Shown: one piece after another, positions 1-5,874 of the stretch
How the letters are laid out: every line of letters starts with the position of its first letter
How positions within the stretch are numbered: the stretch's first letter is position 1
DNA from: Neisseria lactamica
Lineage (GTDB): Bacteria; Pseudomonadota; Gammaproteobacteria; Burkholderiales; Neisseriaceae
Assembly: GCA_001067655.1 (NCBI GenBank)
Contig: JUNU01000200.1
Span: 1 to 5,912, forward strand
Direction: 5' to 3'
DNA: 5,912 nt
Translations under genes and position numbers: made by a program
The notes under the pieces: generated by a model
Database searches by the model: none
Told to the model about the DNA's origin: nothing
Seen by the model: the letters and a program-made list of their open reading frames with translations, nothing else

Positions 1-2114
1 AATCTGTTCAAACCACTGATACACTAGTGTTGCACTTGAAATCCGAATCCAAAGGTTTCTCTCTACCTGAAGAATCCGATTTGCTGACCTCACGCTGGCT
101 TCCGGATGTCCCATCGCTGGGACTTTATATGTCCGGACAAGATAAAAGTAATTATCTCATGTACAGCTTAAAAGAAAGAAATCAGACAACCGGTTTTTTT
201 GCCGATTATGAAAAAAACCCCGTGCATGAATTAGAGAAATCATTTCTCGAGAAAGCAGCAAATTATCTTGAAAACAAACCTAAAAATATCACCGAAGCCA
301 AATCCCTACTAAAAAATAAGGTTACCTACCTATGTAACAAAACAAGAGAAGCAATAGACAACCTTGCCCTTTCCGACGAACTGACCAAACACTTGGCACA
401 GCTTTGTACCGAATATGGAGGTAACTGTTTTAGTGATGCTGATCTTTCCCTCAAACGGTTATCTGAAAAAACAGATACAGCTATAACAAACTACAAAACA
501 TTTTTACATGAGATCTGTCTTCAAAGAAAAAATCTCCCCTGGTTTTACAAACTGATGCCGTTCTCAGCAAAAGCAAAAGACTCCCGAAAAACATTGTTCC
601 AACGTCTCGCAGCCCAGTATAGCATTGCAGACGACCTAGTTACCAATTGGTCGGATTATCCAAATATCTGCACAAAAACCAATTTAAAACTGACCCAGCT
701 TTTCTGCACAAAACAGGAACTGTCAGATAAACAAGAAAACTTAAATCGTTTGAACGTGGAATGCGCTAAAACAATTGATGGACACGCCGCATTTCTCACA
801 GAATGGAATAGCAGATTCTCAGACAAACTAGAAAAATTGCATAAAAAAACGGGAGGAGAATACCGAAACCTATCTGCTTTCGCGGACCTGAACATCCGTT
901 TAGATATTTCCTACCGCCATCAGGCATTTTGGTTGGCACTGCATTATCGGGAAGCAGATTATTTGGAACATCTGCGAAATAGGCAGGAAAAAATTACCAA
1001 AATGCAAAAAAACGATTCCGAATTTGGCAGTCAAGCCTACAAAAACAATATGCAGCGTTTCGCTTGCCTAACGCCATTATTCATTTCCACTTTCCACTCT
1101 GCTCCGAAATACAGCCAATATTTTGACAGTAAAAATGCGACAAAGGCCAAACCTTATTATGGCTTATACGACTATCTGATTATCGATGAAGCAGGACAAG
1201 TTGCTCCTGATATTGCCGTCCCAACATTTTCACTGGCAAAAACTGCCTTAGTTGTTGGTGATACAGAACAAATCGAACCCGTATGGTCGGTTACTCCCGA
1301 AATGGACGGTGTGCTATATCAATACATCCTCAAAGGCGACGAAGAATGCTGGAATTTTCATAGTGCGCAAGGGCGGCTCAGCAGTTCGGGAGCAATTATG
1401 AAAATGGCTCAAAATTCCTGCGTCTATAGGAAACAATCTTCAAACGGTATAGTGATGAACGGCCTACTACTTACTGAACACCGTCGCTGCCGGGACAGTC
1501 TGATTTCTTACAGCAACGAGTATGTCTACAAAGGAAGCCTAAAACCAATGCGTGGCGACACACCTTCTGCCAACCTAAGCTTTACCAAAACCAGCCGATG
1601 CTATATCCATATCGACTACCACTCCGAACGTTTTGGAAAAAGTTACTGTAACCGATTGGAAGCCGAAGCAATTGCCGAATGGATACACAGACATGCACAG
1701 GAACTTTGCAAAAAATATGGCAAAAACGGAGAAGACAATTCTCTAGCAGAAATTATTGCTGTCGTCACACCATACAAACCGCAGGTTGCCGCCATCAAAA
1801 CAGCCTTAAGAAAACGCAACAAAGACTACGCTGAAATTACAGTCGGTACCGTTCATGCCCTACAGGGAACAGAAAGATTTGTCGTACTGTTTTCGACCGT
1901 CCTTTCGCCAGGAAACCCGCAGTATTTCCTCAACAGGAACTACAATATGTTGAACGTCGCAGTTTCGCGTGCTAAAGATTATTTTGTCTTATTTGGCAAT
2001 ATGAATATGTTGCGCCAAACTCGCAATACGCCTTTAGGCAATCTGCACGCTTGGCTGACAGAAAACCCCGATTCGGAATTGGACAACAGTTTTCTTTATG
2101 ATTTTTTTGGGTAA
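1..2114 (+). CDS. C-terminal part of a large SF1 (Upf1-like, DEAG-box) helicase, probably the helicase subunit of a Mokosh-type defence module; 5'-truncated by the window edge
   Basis: The reading frame is open from the first base (first whole codon at base 3) to TAA at 2112-2114, giving 703 residues. The GTG at base 27 is not a convincing start because the frame continues to the left. Numbering from base 3, the helicase motifs are: Walker B/motif II DEAGQ at 395-399, motif III GDTEQIEP at 419-426, TEHRRC at 491-496 followed by the usual NEYVYKGSL, motif V VGTVHALQGTER at 614-625, and motif VI LNVAVSRAKD at 650-659. No Walker A (GxxGxGKT/S) is visible, so it should lie upstream. About 390 residues, rich in charged and helical segments, precede motif II, matching the long insertion seen in COG1112-type helicases. 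The family uses ATP to translocate on or unwind RNA or DNA. The next gene overlaps by 17 bases and encodes a PLD nuclease. The gene is AT-rich and uses AGA and ATA codons, unlike lysS. The helicase call is firm; the defence role and the possible N-terminal kinase are inference. Confidence 0.88.
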   Translation, partial: SVQTTDTLVLHLKSESKGFSLPEESDLLTSRWLPDVPSLGLYMSGQDKSNYLMYSLKERNQTTGFFADYEKNPVHELEKSFLEKAANYLENKPKNITEAKSLLKNKVTYLCNKTREAIDNLALSDELTKHLAQLCTEYGGNCFSDADLSLKRLSEKTDTAITNYKTFLHEICLQRKNLPWFYKLMPFSAKAKDSRKTLFQRLAAQYSIADDLVTNWSDYPNICTKTNLKLTQLFCTKQELSDKQENLNRLNVECAKTIDGHAAFLTEWNSRFSDKLEKLHKKTGGEYRNLSAFADLNIRLDISYRHQAFWLALHYREADYLEHLRNRQEKITKMQKNDSEFGSQAYKNNMQRFACLTPLFISTFHSAPKYSQYFDSKNATKAKPYYGLYDYLIIDEAGQVAPDIAVPTFSLAKTALVVGDTEQIEPVWSVTPEMDGVLYQYILKGDEECWNFHSAQGRLSSSGAIMKMAQNSCVYRKQSSNGIVMNGLLLTEHRRCRDSLISYSNEYVYKGSLKPMRGDTPSANLSFTKTSRCYIHIDYHSERFGKSYCNRLEAEAIAEWIHRHAQELCKKYGKNGEDNSLAEIIAVVTPYKPQVAAIKTALRKRNKDYAEITVGTVHALQGTERFVVLFSTVLSPGNPQYFLNRNYNMLNVAVSRAKDYFVLFGNMNMLRQTRNTPLGNLHAWLTENPDSELDNSFLYDFFG

Positions 2115-2652
2115 ACAGAATAATGGTGACAAAAAAACATTCTATTACCATAATGCATTTTGCGAGCACATCAATACTACACAAAGACATGATGAAATCT
2201 TAAAAGCTGCGCTTACTAGATGTGCAGCAGGAAAGGAAATCGTGATTGTTTCTCCGTTTCTCTCCATTAATGCCGTAAGTCCTTTAGCACAAAATTTCCA
2301 AGATGCAACAAGCAGAAACGTAAAGGTCATCGTCTATTGTGACCGTCGCTTTACTCATGAATACGGACAATGGAAACCCTCTGCACAAAAAGCTAGAGAC
2401 AAACTGACTGAATGGAAGGTTATTGTCAGAGAAATACACGGCATTCATTCTAAAACCGTTATCTTTGAAAATAACGAAGCAGACTATGTCTTAATCGAAG
2501 GTTCATTCAACTGGCTCTCTGCCGTTCGAGATTCTGAAAATAACCACCACAGCTACGAAGCATCCATCCTATTGAAAGGGGAAAACATCAGTAGAAAATG
2601 CCGCGAATTAAAAACAATGTTCCAAAAAATGAGTATAAATACCACCCAATAA
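2098..2652 (+). CDS. Phospholipase D-family (single HKD motif) nuclease, partner of the upstream helicase (MkoB-like)
   Basis: This 184-residue protein has the core of a PLD-superfamily nuclease. A predicted beta strand, EIVIVSPFLS (47-56), is followed by VKVIVYCDRR (75-84). The catalytic signature H117-S-K119 is followed by GSFNW at 135-139, then a late glutamate in HSYEASILL (151-159). Single-HKD members such as Nuc and BfiI dimerise to build one active site with a histidine from each subunit, so a homodimer is likely. The residue seven after His117 is Glu124, where the canonical HxKx4D motif has Asp. There is no signal peptide or membrane segment, so it should be cytoplasmic. The ATG at 2098 is the only ATG start that keeps the whole domain. 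It lies inside the end of the helicase gene and has no good ribosome binding site, so translation probably depends on coupling or on a frameshift at the T run just after it. The pairing suggests nucleic-acid cleavage in phage defence, which is inferred. Confidence 0.85.
   Translation: MIFLGKQNNGDKKTFYYHNAFCEHINTTQRHDEILKAALTRCAAGKEIVIVSPFLSINAVSPLAQNFQDATSRNVKVIVYCDRRFTHEYGQWKPSAQKARDKLTEWKVIVREIHGIHSKTVIFENNEADYVLIEGSFNWLSAVRDSENNHHSYEASILLKGENISRKCRELKTMFQKMSINTTQ
2101..2111 (+). other. T7 homopolymer at the helicase/nuclease overlap: possible slippage or frameshift site
   Basis: Seven T (2102-2108) sit between A2101 and GGG. They are read as GAT TTT TTT GGG TAA in the helicase frame and as ATT TTT TTG GGT AAA in the nuclease frame. 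A +1 shift, or a transcript with six U, would read GAT TTT TTG GGT AAA and run from the helicase into the nuclease without meeting a stop. Homopolymers of this length are known sites of RNA polymerase slippage and also of sequencing error. No stimulatory structure was identified. That it acts as a slippage site is speculation; the geometry is read directly. Confidence 0.35.
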
Positions 2653-2659
2653 AGATGTT

Positions 2660-2705
2660 AAGGTCGTCTGAAAACCAATTTTCCGGTTTTCAGACGACCT
2701 TTTTT
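2660..2705 (+). terminator. DUS-pair intrinsic terminator between the nuclease gene and lysS
   Basis: A perfect 17-base inverted repeat (2660-2676 with 2685-2701) encloses an 8-base loop and runs into six T (2700-2705). Each arm contains one exact AGGTCGTCTGAA uptake sequence (2661-2672 forward, 2689-2700 reverse). It begins 8 bases after the nuclease stop codon, so it should end transcription of the helicase-nuclease unit. Because lysS converges on the same 67-base gap, the hairpin may also serve lysS from the other strand, although the T run there is poorer. Confidence 0.9.
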
Positions 2706-2719
2706 ATTATCTGCCTACC

Positions 2720-4231
2720 TTATTCGGGACGCATCTGCGGGAACAAAATCACGTCGCGGATGGTTTGGGAATCGGTCAGCAGCATTACCAGGCGGTCGAT
2801 GCCGATGCCGCAACCGCCTGTCGGCGGCAGACCGAATTCCATCGCGCGGATGTAGTCGGCATCGTAGTGCATGGCTTCGTCGTCGCCCGCATCTTTTTGC
2901 GCCACTTGCGATTTGAAGCGTTCGGCTTGGTCTTCGGGGTCGTTCAACTCGGAATAGCCGTTTGCCAGCTCGCGGCCGACAACGAACAATTCGAAACGTT
3001 CGGTCAGACCTTGTTTGGTATCGGAAGCACGTGCCAACGGGGAAACTTCGACCGGGTAATCGACGATGAAGGTCGGGTTCCACAATTTGCTTTCGGCGCA
3101 ACCTTCAAACAGGGCGAGTTGCAGGCTGCCGATGCCGGGAGACGGCGGCAGGCTTTCGCCGTGTTTGACGATTTCTTTTTTCAGCCACTCCGGATCGTTC
3201 AACTGCTCGTCGGTGTAGTGCGGATTATATTTTTTGATGGCTTCGAGAATGGTCAGGCGTTCAAACGGGCTTTCCAAATCGACTTCTTTGCCGTTGTAGC
3301 TGATTTTCGCCGTGCCGTTTACTGTGCGCGATGCGTTGCGGATGATGTCTTCCGCCATCTGCATCATGCGTTCGTAGTCGGAGAAGGCTTCGTAGAATTC
3401 AATCATGGTGAATTCGGGGTTGTGGCGTACAGACATGCCTTCGTTGCGGAAGCTGCGGTTAATTTCAAACACGCGCTCCAAACCGCCGACCACCAAGCGT
3501 TTCAGATACAGTTCGGGGGCGATGCGCAGGTAGAGCGGAATGTCTAAAGCATTGTGGTGGGTAACGAAGGGCTTCGCCGTCGCGCCGCCGGGAATCGGGT
3601 GCATCATCGGGGTTTCGACTTCGAGATAATGCTCGTTCACCATAAAATTGCGCACGGATTGGATGATTTGGCTGCGTTTGATAAACGTATTACGCGATTC
3701 TTCGTTGGCAATCAAATCGACGTAGCGTTGGCGGTATTTGGTTTCCTGATCGCTCAAGCCTTTGTGTTTGTCGGGCAGCGGGCGCAGGGATTTGGACAGC
3801 AGGCGGATGTCGGACACGCGCACGGTCAATTCGCCGTGGTTGGTTTTGAACAAAGTGCCTTCCGCGCCGACGATGTCGCCCAAGTCCCAGTGGTTGAAAT
3901 CGTCCAAAACTTCCTGACTCACGCCTTTGTTGTTCAAATAAAGCTGGATTTGGCCGGTCACGTCTTGGATGGTGGCGAAGCTCGCCTTGCCCATTTGACG
4001 CTTCAGCATCATGCGACCGGCAATTTTAACGGGGACGGCTTGCGGGTCGAGTTCTTCTTTGCCGATTTCGCCGTATTGGGCGTGCAAATCGGCGGCAAAG
4101 CTGTCGCGCTTGAAGTCGTTGGGATAGGCGTTGCGCTGTTGGCGGATGTTGTGCAGTTTTTCGCGGCGCAGGGCGATGATTTGGTTTTCGTCCAACTGCG
4201 GCTCGGTTTGCGGATTGTTTTGTTCGCTCAT
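2720..4231 (-). CDS. lysS: Lysyl-tRNA synthetase, class II (LysRS)
   Basis: This 503-residue cytoplasmic enzyme charges tRNA-Lys with lysine at the expense of ATP. It is nearly the same length as E. coli LysS (505). The N-terminal OB-fold anticodon-binding domain spans about residues 65-150 (VKIAGRMMLKRQMGKASF at 68-85). The class II catalytic domain follows: motif 1 around 196-216 (HYLEVETPMMHPIPGG), motif 2 FRNEGMSVRHNPEF at 261-274 with the ATP-contacting Arg262 and Glu264, and motif 3 GCGIGIDRLVMLL at 473-485 with Arg480. No key element is missing. The start is ATG (complement of 4229-4231), preceded six bases upstream by GGAA (complement of 4238-4241). TAA is the complement of 2720-2722. 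The gene appears monocistronic, is convergent with the helicase-nuclease unit and divergent from the membrane-protein gene. Its arginine codons are mostly CGN and its composition matches the Neisseria core genome. Confidence 0.98.
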   Translation of the reverse strand: MSEQNNPQTEPQLDENQIIALRREKLHNIRQQRNAYPNDFKRDSFAADLHAQYGEIGKEELDPQAVPVKIAGRMMLKRQMGKASFATIQDVTGQIQLYLNNKGVSQEVLDDFNHWDLGDIVGAEGTLFKTNHGELTVRVSDIRLLSKSLRPLPDKHKGLSDQETKYRQRYVDLIANEESRNTFIKRSQIIQSVRNFMVNEHYLEVETPMMHPIPGGATAKPFVTHHNALDIPLYLRIAPELYLKRLVVGGLERVFEINRSFRNEGMSVRHNPEFTMIEFYEAFSDYERMMQMAEDIIRNASRTVNGTAKISYNGKEVDLESPFERLTILEAIKKYNPHYTDEQLNDPEWLKKEIVKHGESLPPSPGIGSLQLALFEGCAESKLWNPTFIVDYPVEVSPLARASDTKQGLTERFELFVVGRELANGYSELNDPEDQAERFKSQVAQKDAGDDEAMHYDADYIRAMEFGLPPTGGCGIGIDRLVMLLTDSQTIRDVILFPQMRPE

Positions 4232-4267
4232 GGTGTTTTCCGGAAAAATAAATCAGGCGCAATCTGT

Positions 4268-4279
4268 TTCAGACGACCT
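4268..4279 (-). repeat. DNA uptake sequence (AG-mucDUS dialect), reverse orientation
   Basis: This is an exact reverse complement of AGGTCGTCTGAA, lying 36 bases upstream of the lysS start. DUS motifs are bound by the minor pilin ComP and bias natural transformation toward related DNA. It lies in the presumed lysS 5' leader and is opposed to the copy at 4344-4355. Confidence 0.9.
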
Positions 4280-4303
4280 GATTGAATCACAAAATTTGCG
4301 CAT

Positions 4304-4309
4304 ATTTTA
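4304..4309 (-). promoter_or_regulatory. Candidate -10 element for lysS
   Basis: Read on the minus strand, TAAAAT lies about 72 bases upstream of the lysS start and matches the sigma-70 -10 consensus at five of six positions. No convincing -35 hexamer lies 16-18 bases further upstream, and there is no TGn extension. It is the best candidate I see in this short region, but AT-rich spacers produce such matches by chance. Confidence 0.25.
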
Positions 4310-4343
4310 CGCGATGTCGGTGTTTTTTTCTATCCGGCTCAAA

Positions 4344-4355
4344 AGGTCGTCTGAA
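4344..4355 (+). repeat. DNA uptake sequence (AG-mucDUS dialect), forward orientation
   Basis: This is an exact AGGTCGTCTGAA. With the reverse copy at 4268-4279 it makes 13-base arms (4267-4279 and 4344-4356) separated by 64 bases. The separation is too wide and the T run too weak for a terminator; the pair simply flanks the middle of the divergent intergenic region. Confidence 0.9.
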
Positions 4356-4442
4356 AAACATCGGACAGGGGTTTTCGGTCAATCCGTTTGGCGGGAAAAA
4401 GATACCTGAAATCAAGTTTGGAAAAACATTTGGCTTTTTTGC

Positions 4443-4451
4443 TGTTATACT
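4443..4451 (+). promoter_or_regulatory. Extended -10 promoter of the membrane-protein gene
   Basis: TG (4443-4444), one base, then TATACT (4446-4451) is a full extended -10 element, one base away from TATAAT. The -35 region at the normal spacing (AAAACA around 4423-4428) is poor, as is usual for extended -10 promoters. Transcription would start near 4458 and give a leader of about 28 bases before the ATG at 4486. This supports that start over the longer in-frame TTG extension. Confidence 0.6.
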
Positions 4452-4485
4452 CATTCCATTTATTTCAAATCAATATCTGAAGATT

Positions 4486-5631
4486 ATGTACTGGTCTATT
4501 CCTGATATCCCCGATACCATCGTCGCCCGCAAAAACAGCAAGTGGAATACCCCTTGGGTATGGCTGACGGTATTGGCTTTGCTTTTCATTGCGGCGTTGA
4601 TTGTTGTGTTATGGCTGAAAATCAGCCCGTTTTATCTGTTGATACCGGTTGGTGTTTGGGGCGCGGCTTTGCTGTACCGCTTTATCTTGTCGATGAACCG
4701 CAGCGCGGCCGCAGATGCTTGGGAAACCGAAAAATCAAATATCCGCAAAAAATGGACGGATTGGGCGCAAAGAAGCATCGTATTGGTCGATTCGCATACC
4801 ATCCTGCCCGAACCCTTGTCGCTGCCGGACGTCATTACCCAAGCGTCGGGCGGACGAAATGCCGACCTCTTTCTGTTTCCGCGTGACGAAGACGAAGACC
4901 TGTGGCGCAGCGGCTATCCTTACGTTGCCGAACATTTTTACCAAAAATTGAGCGAATTGGCGGAGTATCGGCAGCCTGTGACCCTGCACATCGATGCGCC
5001 GGATGAAGAAGCGTATTTGAACTGGCAGCAAAGATTTGAAGAAATCGCCGAAATGGCGGGTGTCCGCGCGACCATCAAGCCTCTGTCTGATGGCGAAAGT
5101 TTGATGGGTGATTGGGTGGAAAACCGTCAGTTTGAAGGCATCCATGTGATTTTTTCAGCATGGCTGAACGAAGATGCTTCAGATGCCGAGTTTACAGAAA
5201 ACGCGACTTGGCTGGCGTTTGCCTCGCCTTATGCCGCCAAACAGAACAAATTGCCCGTCAAAGCGGTTTTACAGCGCCCGATTGCCATCTCCTTGTCCGA
5301 CGAAACGGCGCAAAACAAAGTGTTCGGACATTACGCCGATTACGCTTTGAAAAACCGCACCGTCCATGCCGCCTGGTTTGCCGCGCCTCCTAAAGATACG
5401 CAGCAATACGTCGGCAAACTTCGCCAAGCAGGTGTCAGCTGGAACGATAATTTCGATCTGCCCCTCATACACACGCCCGAACCCTATACCGGTCAGCTTC
5501 CGCGAGAAAGCCATTGGCTGACTTTGGGCTTGATGGCTGAAAACAGCGATCAGCAAAATCAATTGTTCGGCTGGCAGAAAGACGGCAATCTCTATATGGG
5601 CTGCCTGATTCATCAAAATTCAGTAGCATAA
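4486..5631 (+). CDS. Uncharacterised inner-membrane protein with two N-terminal transmembrane helices and a large cytoplasmic domain
   Basis: This 381-residue protein is not one I can name. Residues 24-44 and 48-68 are two hydrophobic helices joined by a very short turn (LKIS). Basic residues at 15, 16 and 19 before the first helix, and at 65, 83 and 87-89 around and after the second, predict that both termini face the cytoplasm. The remaining 310 residues are mixed alpha/beta and acidic, with tryptophan-rich patches (KKWTDWAQRS at 88-97). I see no nucleotide-binding, protease or nuclease motif. The start is the ATG at 4486: an open in-frame extension to a TTG at 4282 crosses a DUS and the promoter and reads as low-complexity noncoding sequence. 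The ribosome binding site is weak (GAAG at 4479-4482, three bases from ATG). The gene stands alone, divergent from lysS, and ends at a strong terminator. Its GC content is core-like (about 62% in one sampled row), so it looks resident rather than acquired. Confidence 0.85.
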   Translation: MYWSIPDIPDTIVARKNSKWNTPWVWLTVLALLFIAALIVVLWLKISPFYLLIPVGVWGAALLYRFILSMNRSAAADAWETEKSNIRKKWTDWAQRSIVLVDSHTILPEPLSLPDVITQASGGRNADLFLFPRDEDEDLWRSGYPYVAEHFYQKLSELAEYRQPVTLHIDAPDEEAYLNWQQRFEEIAEMAGVRATIKPLSDGESLMGDWVENRQFEGIHVIFSAWLNEDASDAEFTENATWLAFASPYAAKQNKLPVKAVLQRPIAISLSDETAQNKVFGHYADYALKNRTVHAAWFAAPPKDTQQYVGKLRQAGVSWNDNFDLPLIHTPEPYTGQLPRESHWLTLGLMAENSDQQNQLFGWQKDGNLYMGCLIHQNSVA

Positions 5632-5653
5632 GCCGACTATCTTGTCATGGCAC

Positions 5654-5704
5654 AAAAGGTCGTCTGAAAACTTGAAAGTTGAGTTTTCAGACGACCTTTT
5701 ATTT
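5654..5704 (+). terminator. DUS-pair intrinsic terminator after the membrane-protein gene
   Basis: A 19-base perfect inverted repeat (5654-5672 with 5682-5700) with a 9-base loop carries exact uptake sequences in both arms (5657-5668 forward, 5686-5697 reverse). It ends in TTTT and continues with ATTT. It begins 22 bases after the stop codon at 5631. The A run before the first arm makes it potentially bidirectional. Confidence 0.9.
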
Positions 5705-5721
5705 AATCCTCGCCAGTTTGC

Positions 5722-5807
5722 AGCGTGGGCTTTGCCCACGAAATCTATCTTCTAAAAACTGAATTGGATGGTCACGTTTCACTGATTTCGTGGGTAGAAC
5801 CCACGCT
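5722..5807. repeat. REP-like element: two short palindromes in inverted arrangement
   Basis: Two 24-base arms (5722-5745 and 5784-5807) are reverse complements at 21 of 24 positions, separated by 38 bases. Each arm is itself a small hairpin: CGTGGGC-TTT-GCCCACG (5724-5740) and CGTGGGT-AGA-ACCCACG (5789-5805). The three differences between arms fall at and beside the hairpin loops, and the two at the stem edge keep base pairing (C-G against T-A). Paired REP hairpins of this type (BIME-like) are usually dispersed by RAYT transposases; no such gene is in the window. There is no coding frame here. Confidence 0.7.
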
Positions 5808-5831
5808 ACGGATTGCAGCAACGGCAACTTG

Positions 5832-5874
5832 TCCCTTCCCCCGTCCGACGGGGGAAGATTAGGATGGGGGTGGC
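5832..5874. repeat. REP-like GC-rich hairpin with conserved-looking tail
   Basis: CTTCCCCCG (5835-5843) pairs perfectly with CGGGGGAAG (5849-5857) around a five-base loop. It is followed by ATTAGGATGGGGGTGG (5858-5873). The arrangement resembles widespread bacterial intergenic repeats of the form CCCTTCTCCCC...GGGGAGAAGG-TTAGGATGAGGG, a comparison made from memory. It lacks a T run, so it is not a typical terminator. The remaining bases to the window end show nothing I can identify. Confidence 0.5.

Noticed and set aside
27..29. GTG at 27 as the true start of the helicase
   Set aside because: The frame stays open to the first base, no ribosome binding site is visible, and the required Walker A motif is missing, so the gene must begin outside the window.
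626..637. Near-match to reverse DUS (TGCAGACGACCT, 11 of 12) inside the helicase gene
   Set aside because: It has one mismatch in the motif, is within codons for ADDL, and has no partner arm; a chance match is likely.
1..1184. Helicase inactive because it lacks a Walker A motif
   Set aside because: The absence is explained by truncation at the window edge. The other motifs are intact and the preceding region matches the insertion that normally follows Walker A.
2598..2855. Plus-strand 85-codon frame crossing the end of the nuclease gene, the terminator and the end of lysS
   Set aside because: It runs through a strong terminator and two real genes in the wrong frame and has no recognisable domain.
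2765..4285. Two long plus-strand open frames (2765-3547 and 3554-4285) opposite lysS
   Set aside because: They are antisense to a full-length, motif-complete lysyl-tRNA synthetase. Their translations are compositionally odd (rich in F, V, A, Q) as expected from a mirrored GC-rich codon pattern, with no recognisable domains.
4282..4485. 68-residue N-terminal extension of the membrane protein starting at TTG 4282
   Set aside because: It would overlap a DUS (4344-4355) and the extended -10 promoter (4443-4451), has no ribosome binding site and has implausible composition. ATG 4486 sits just before the membrane anchor.
4735..5616. Minus-strand frames (4735-5145 and 5269-5616) opposite the membrane-protein gene
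   Set aside because: They are shadows of a well-supported gene with its own promoter and terminator, and lack start signals or motifs.
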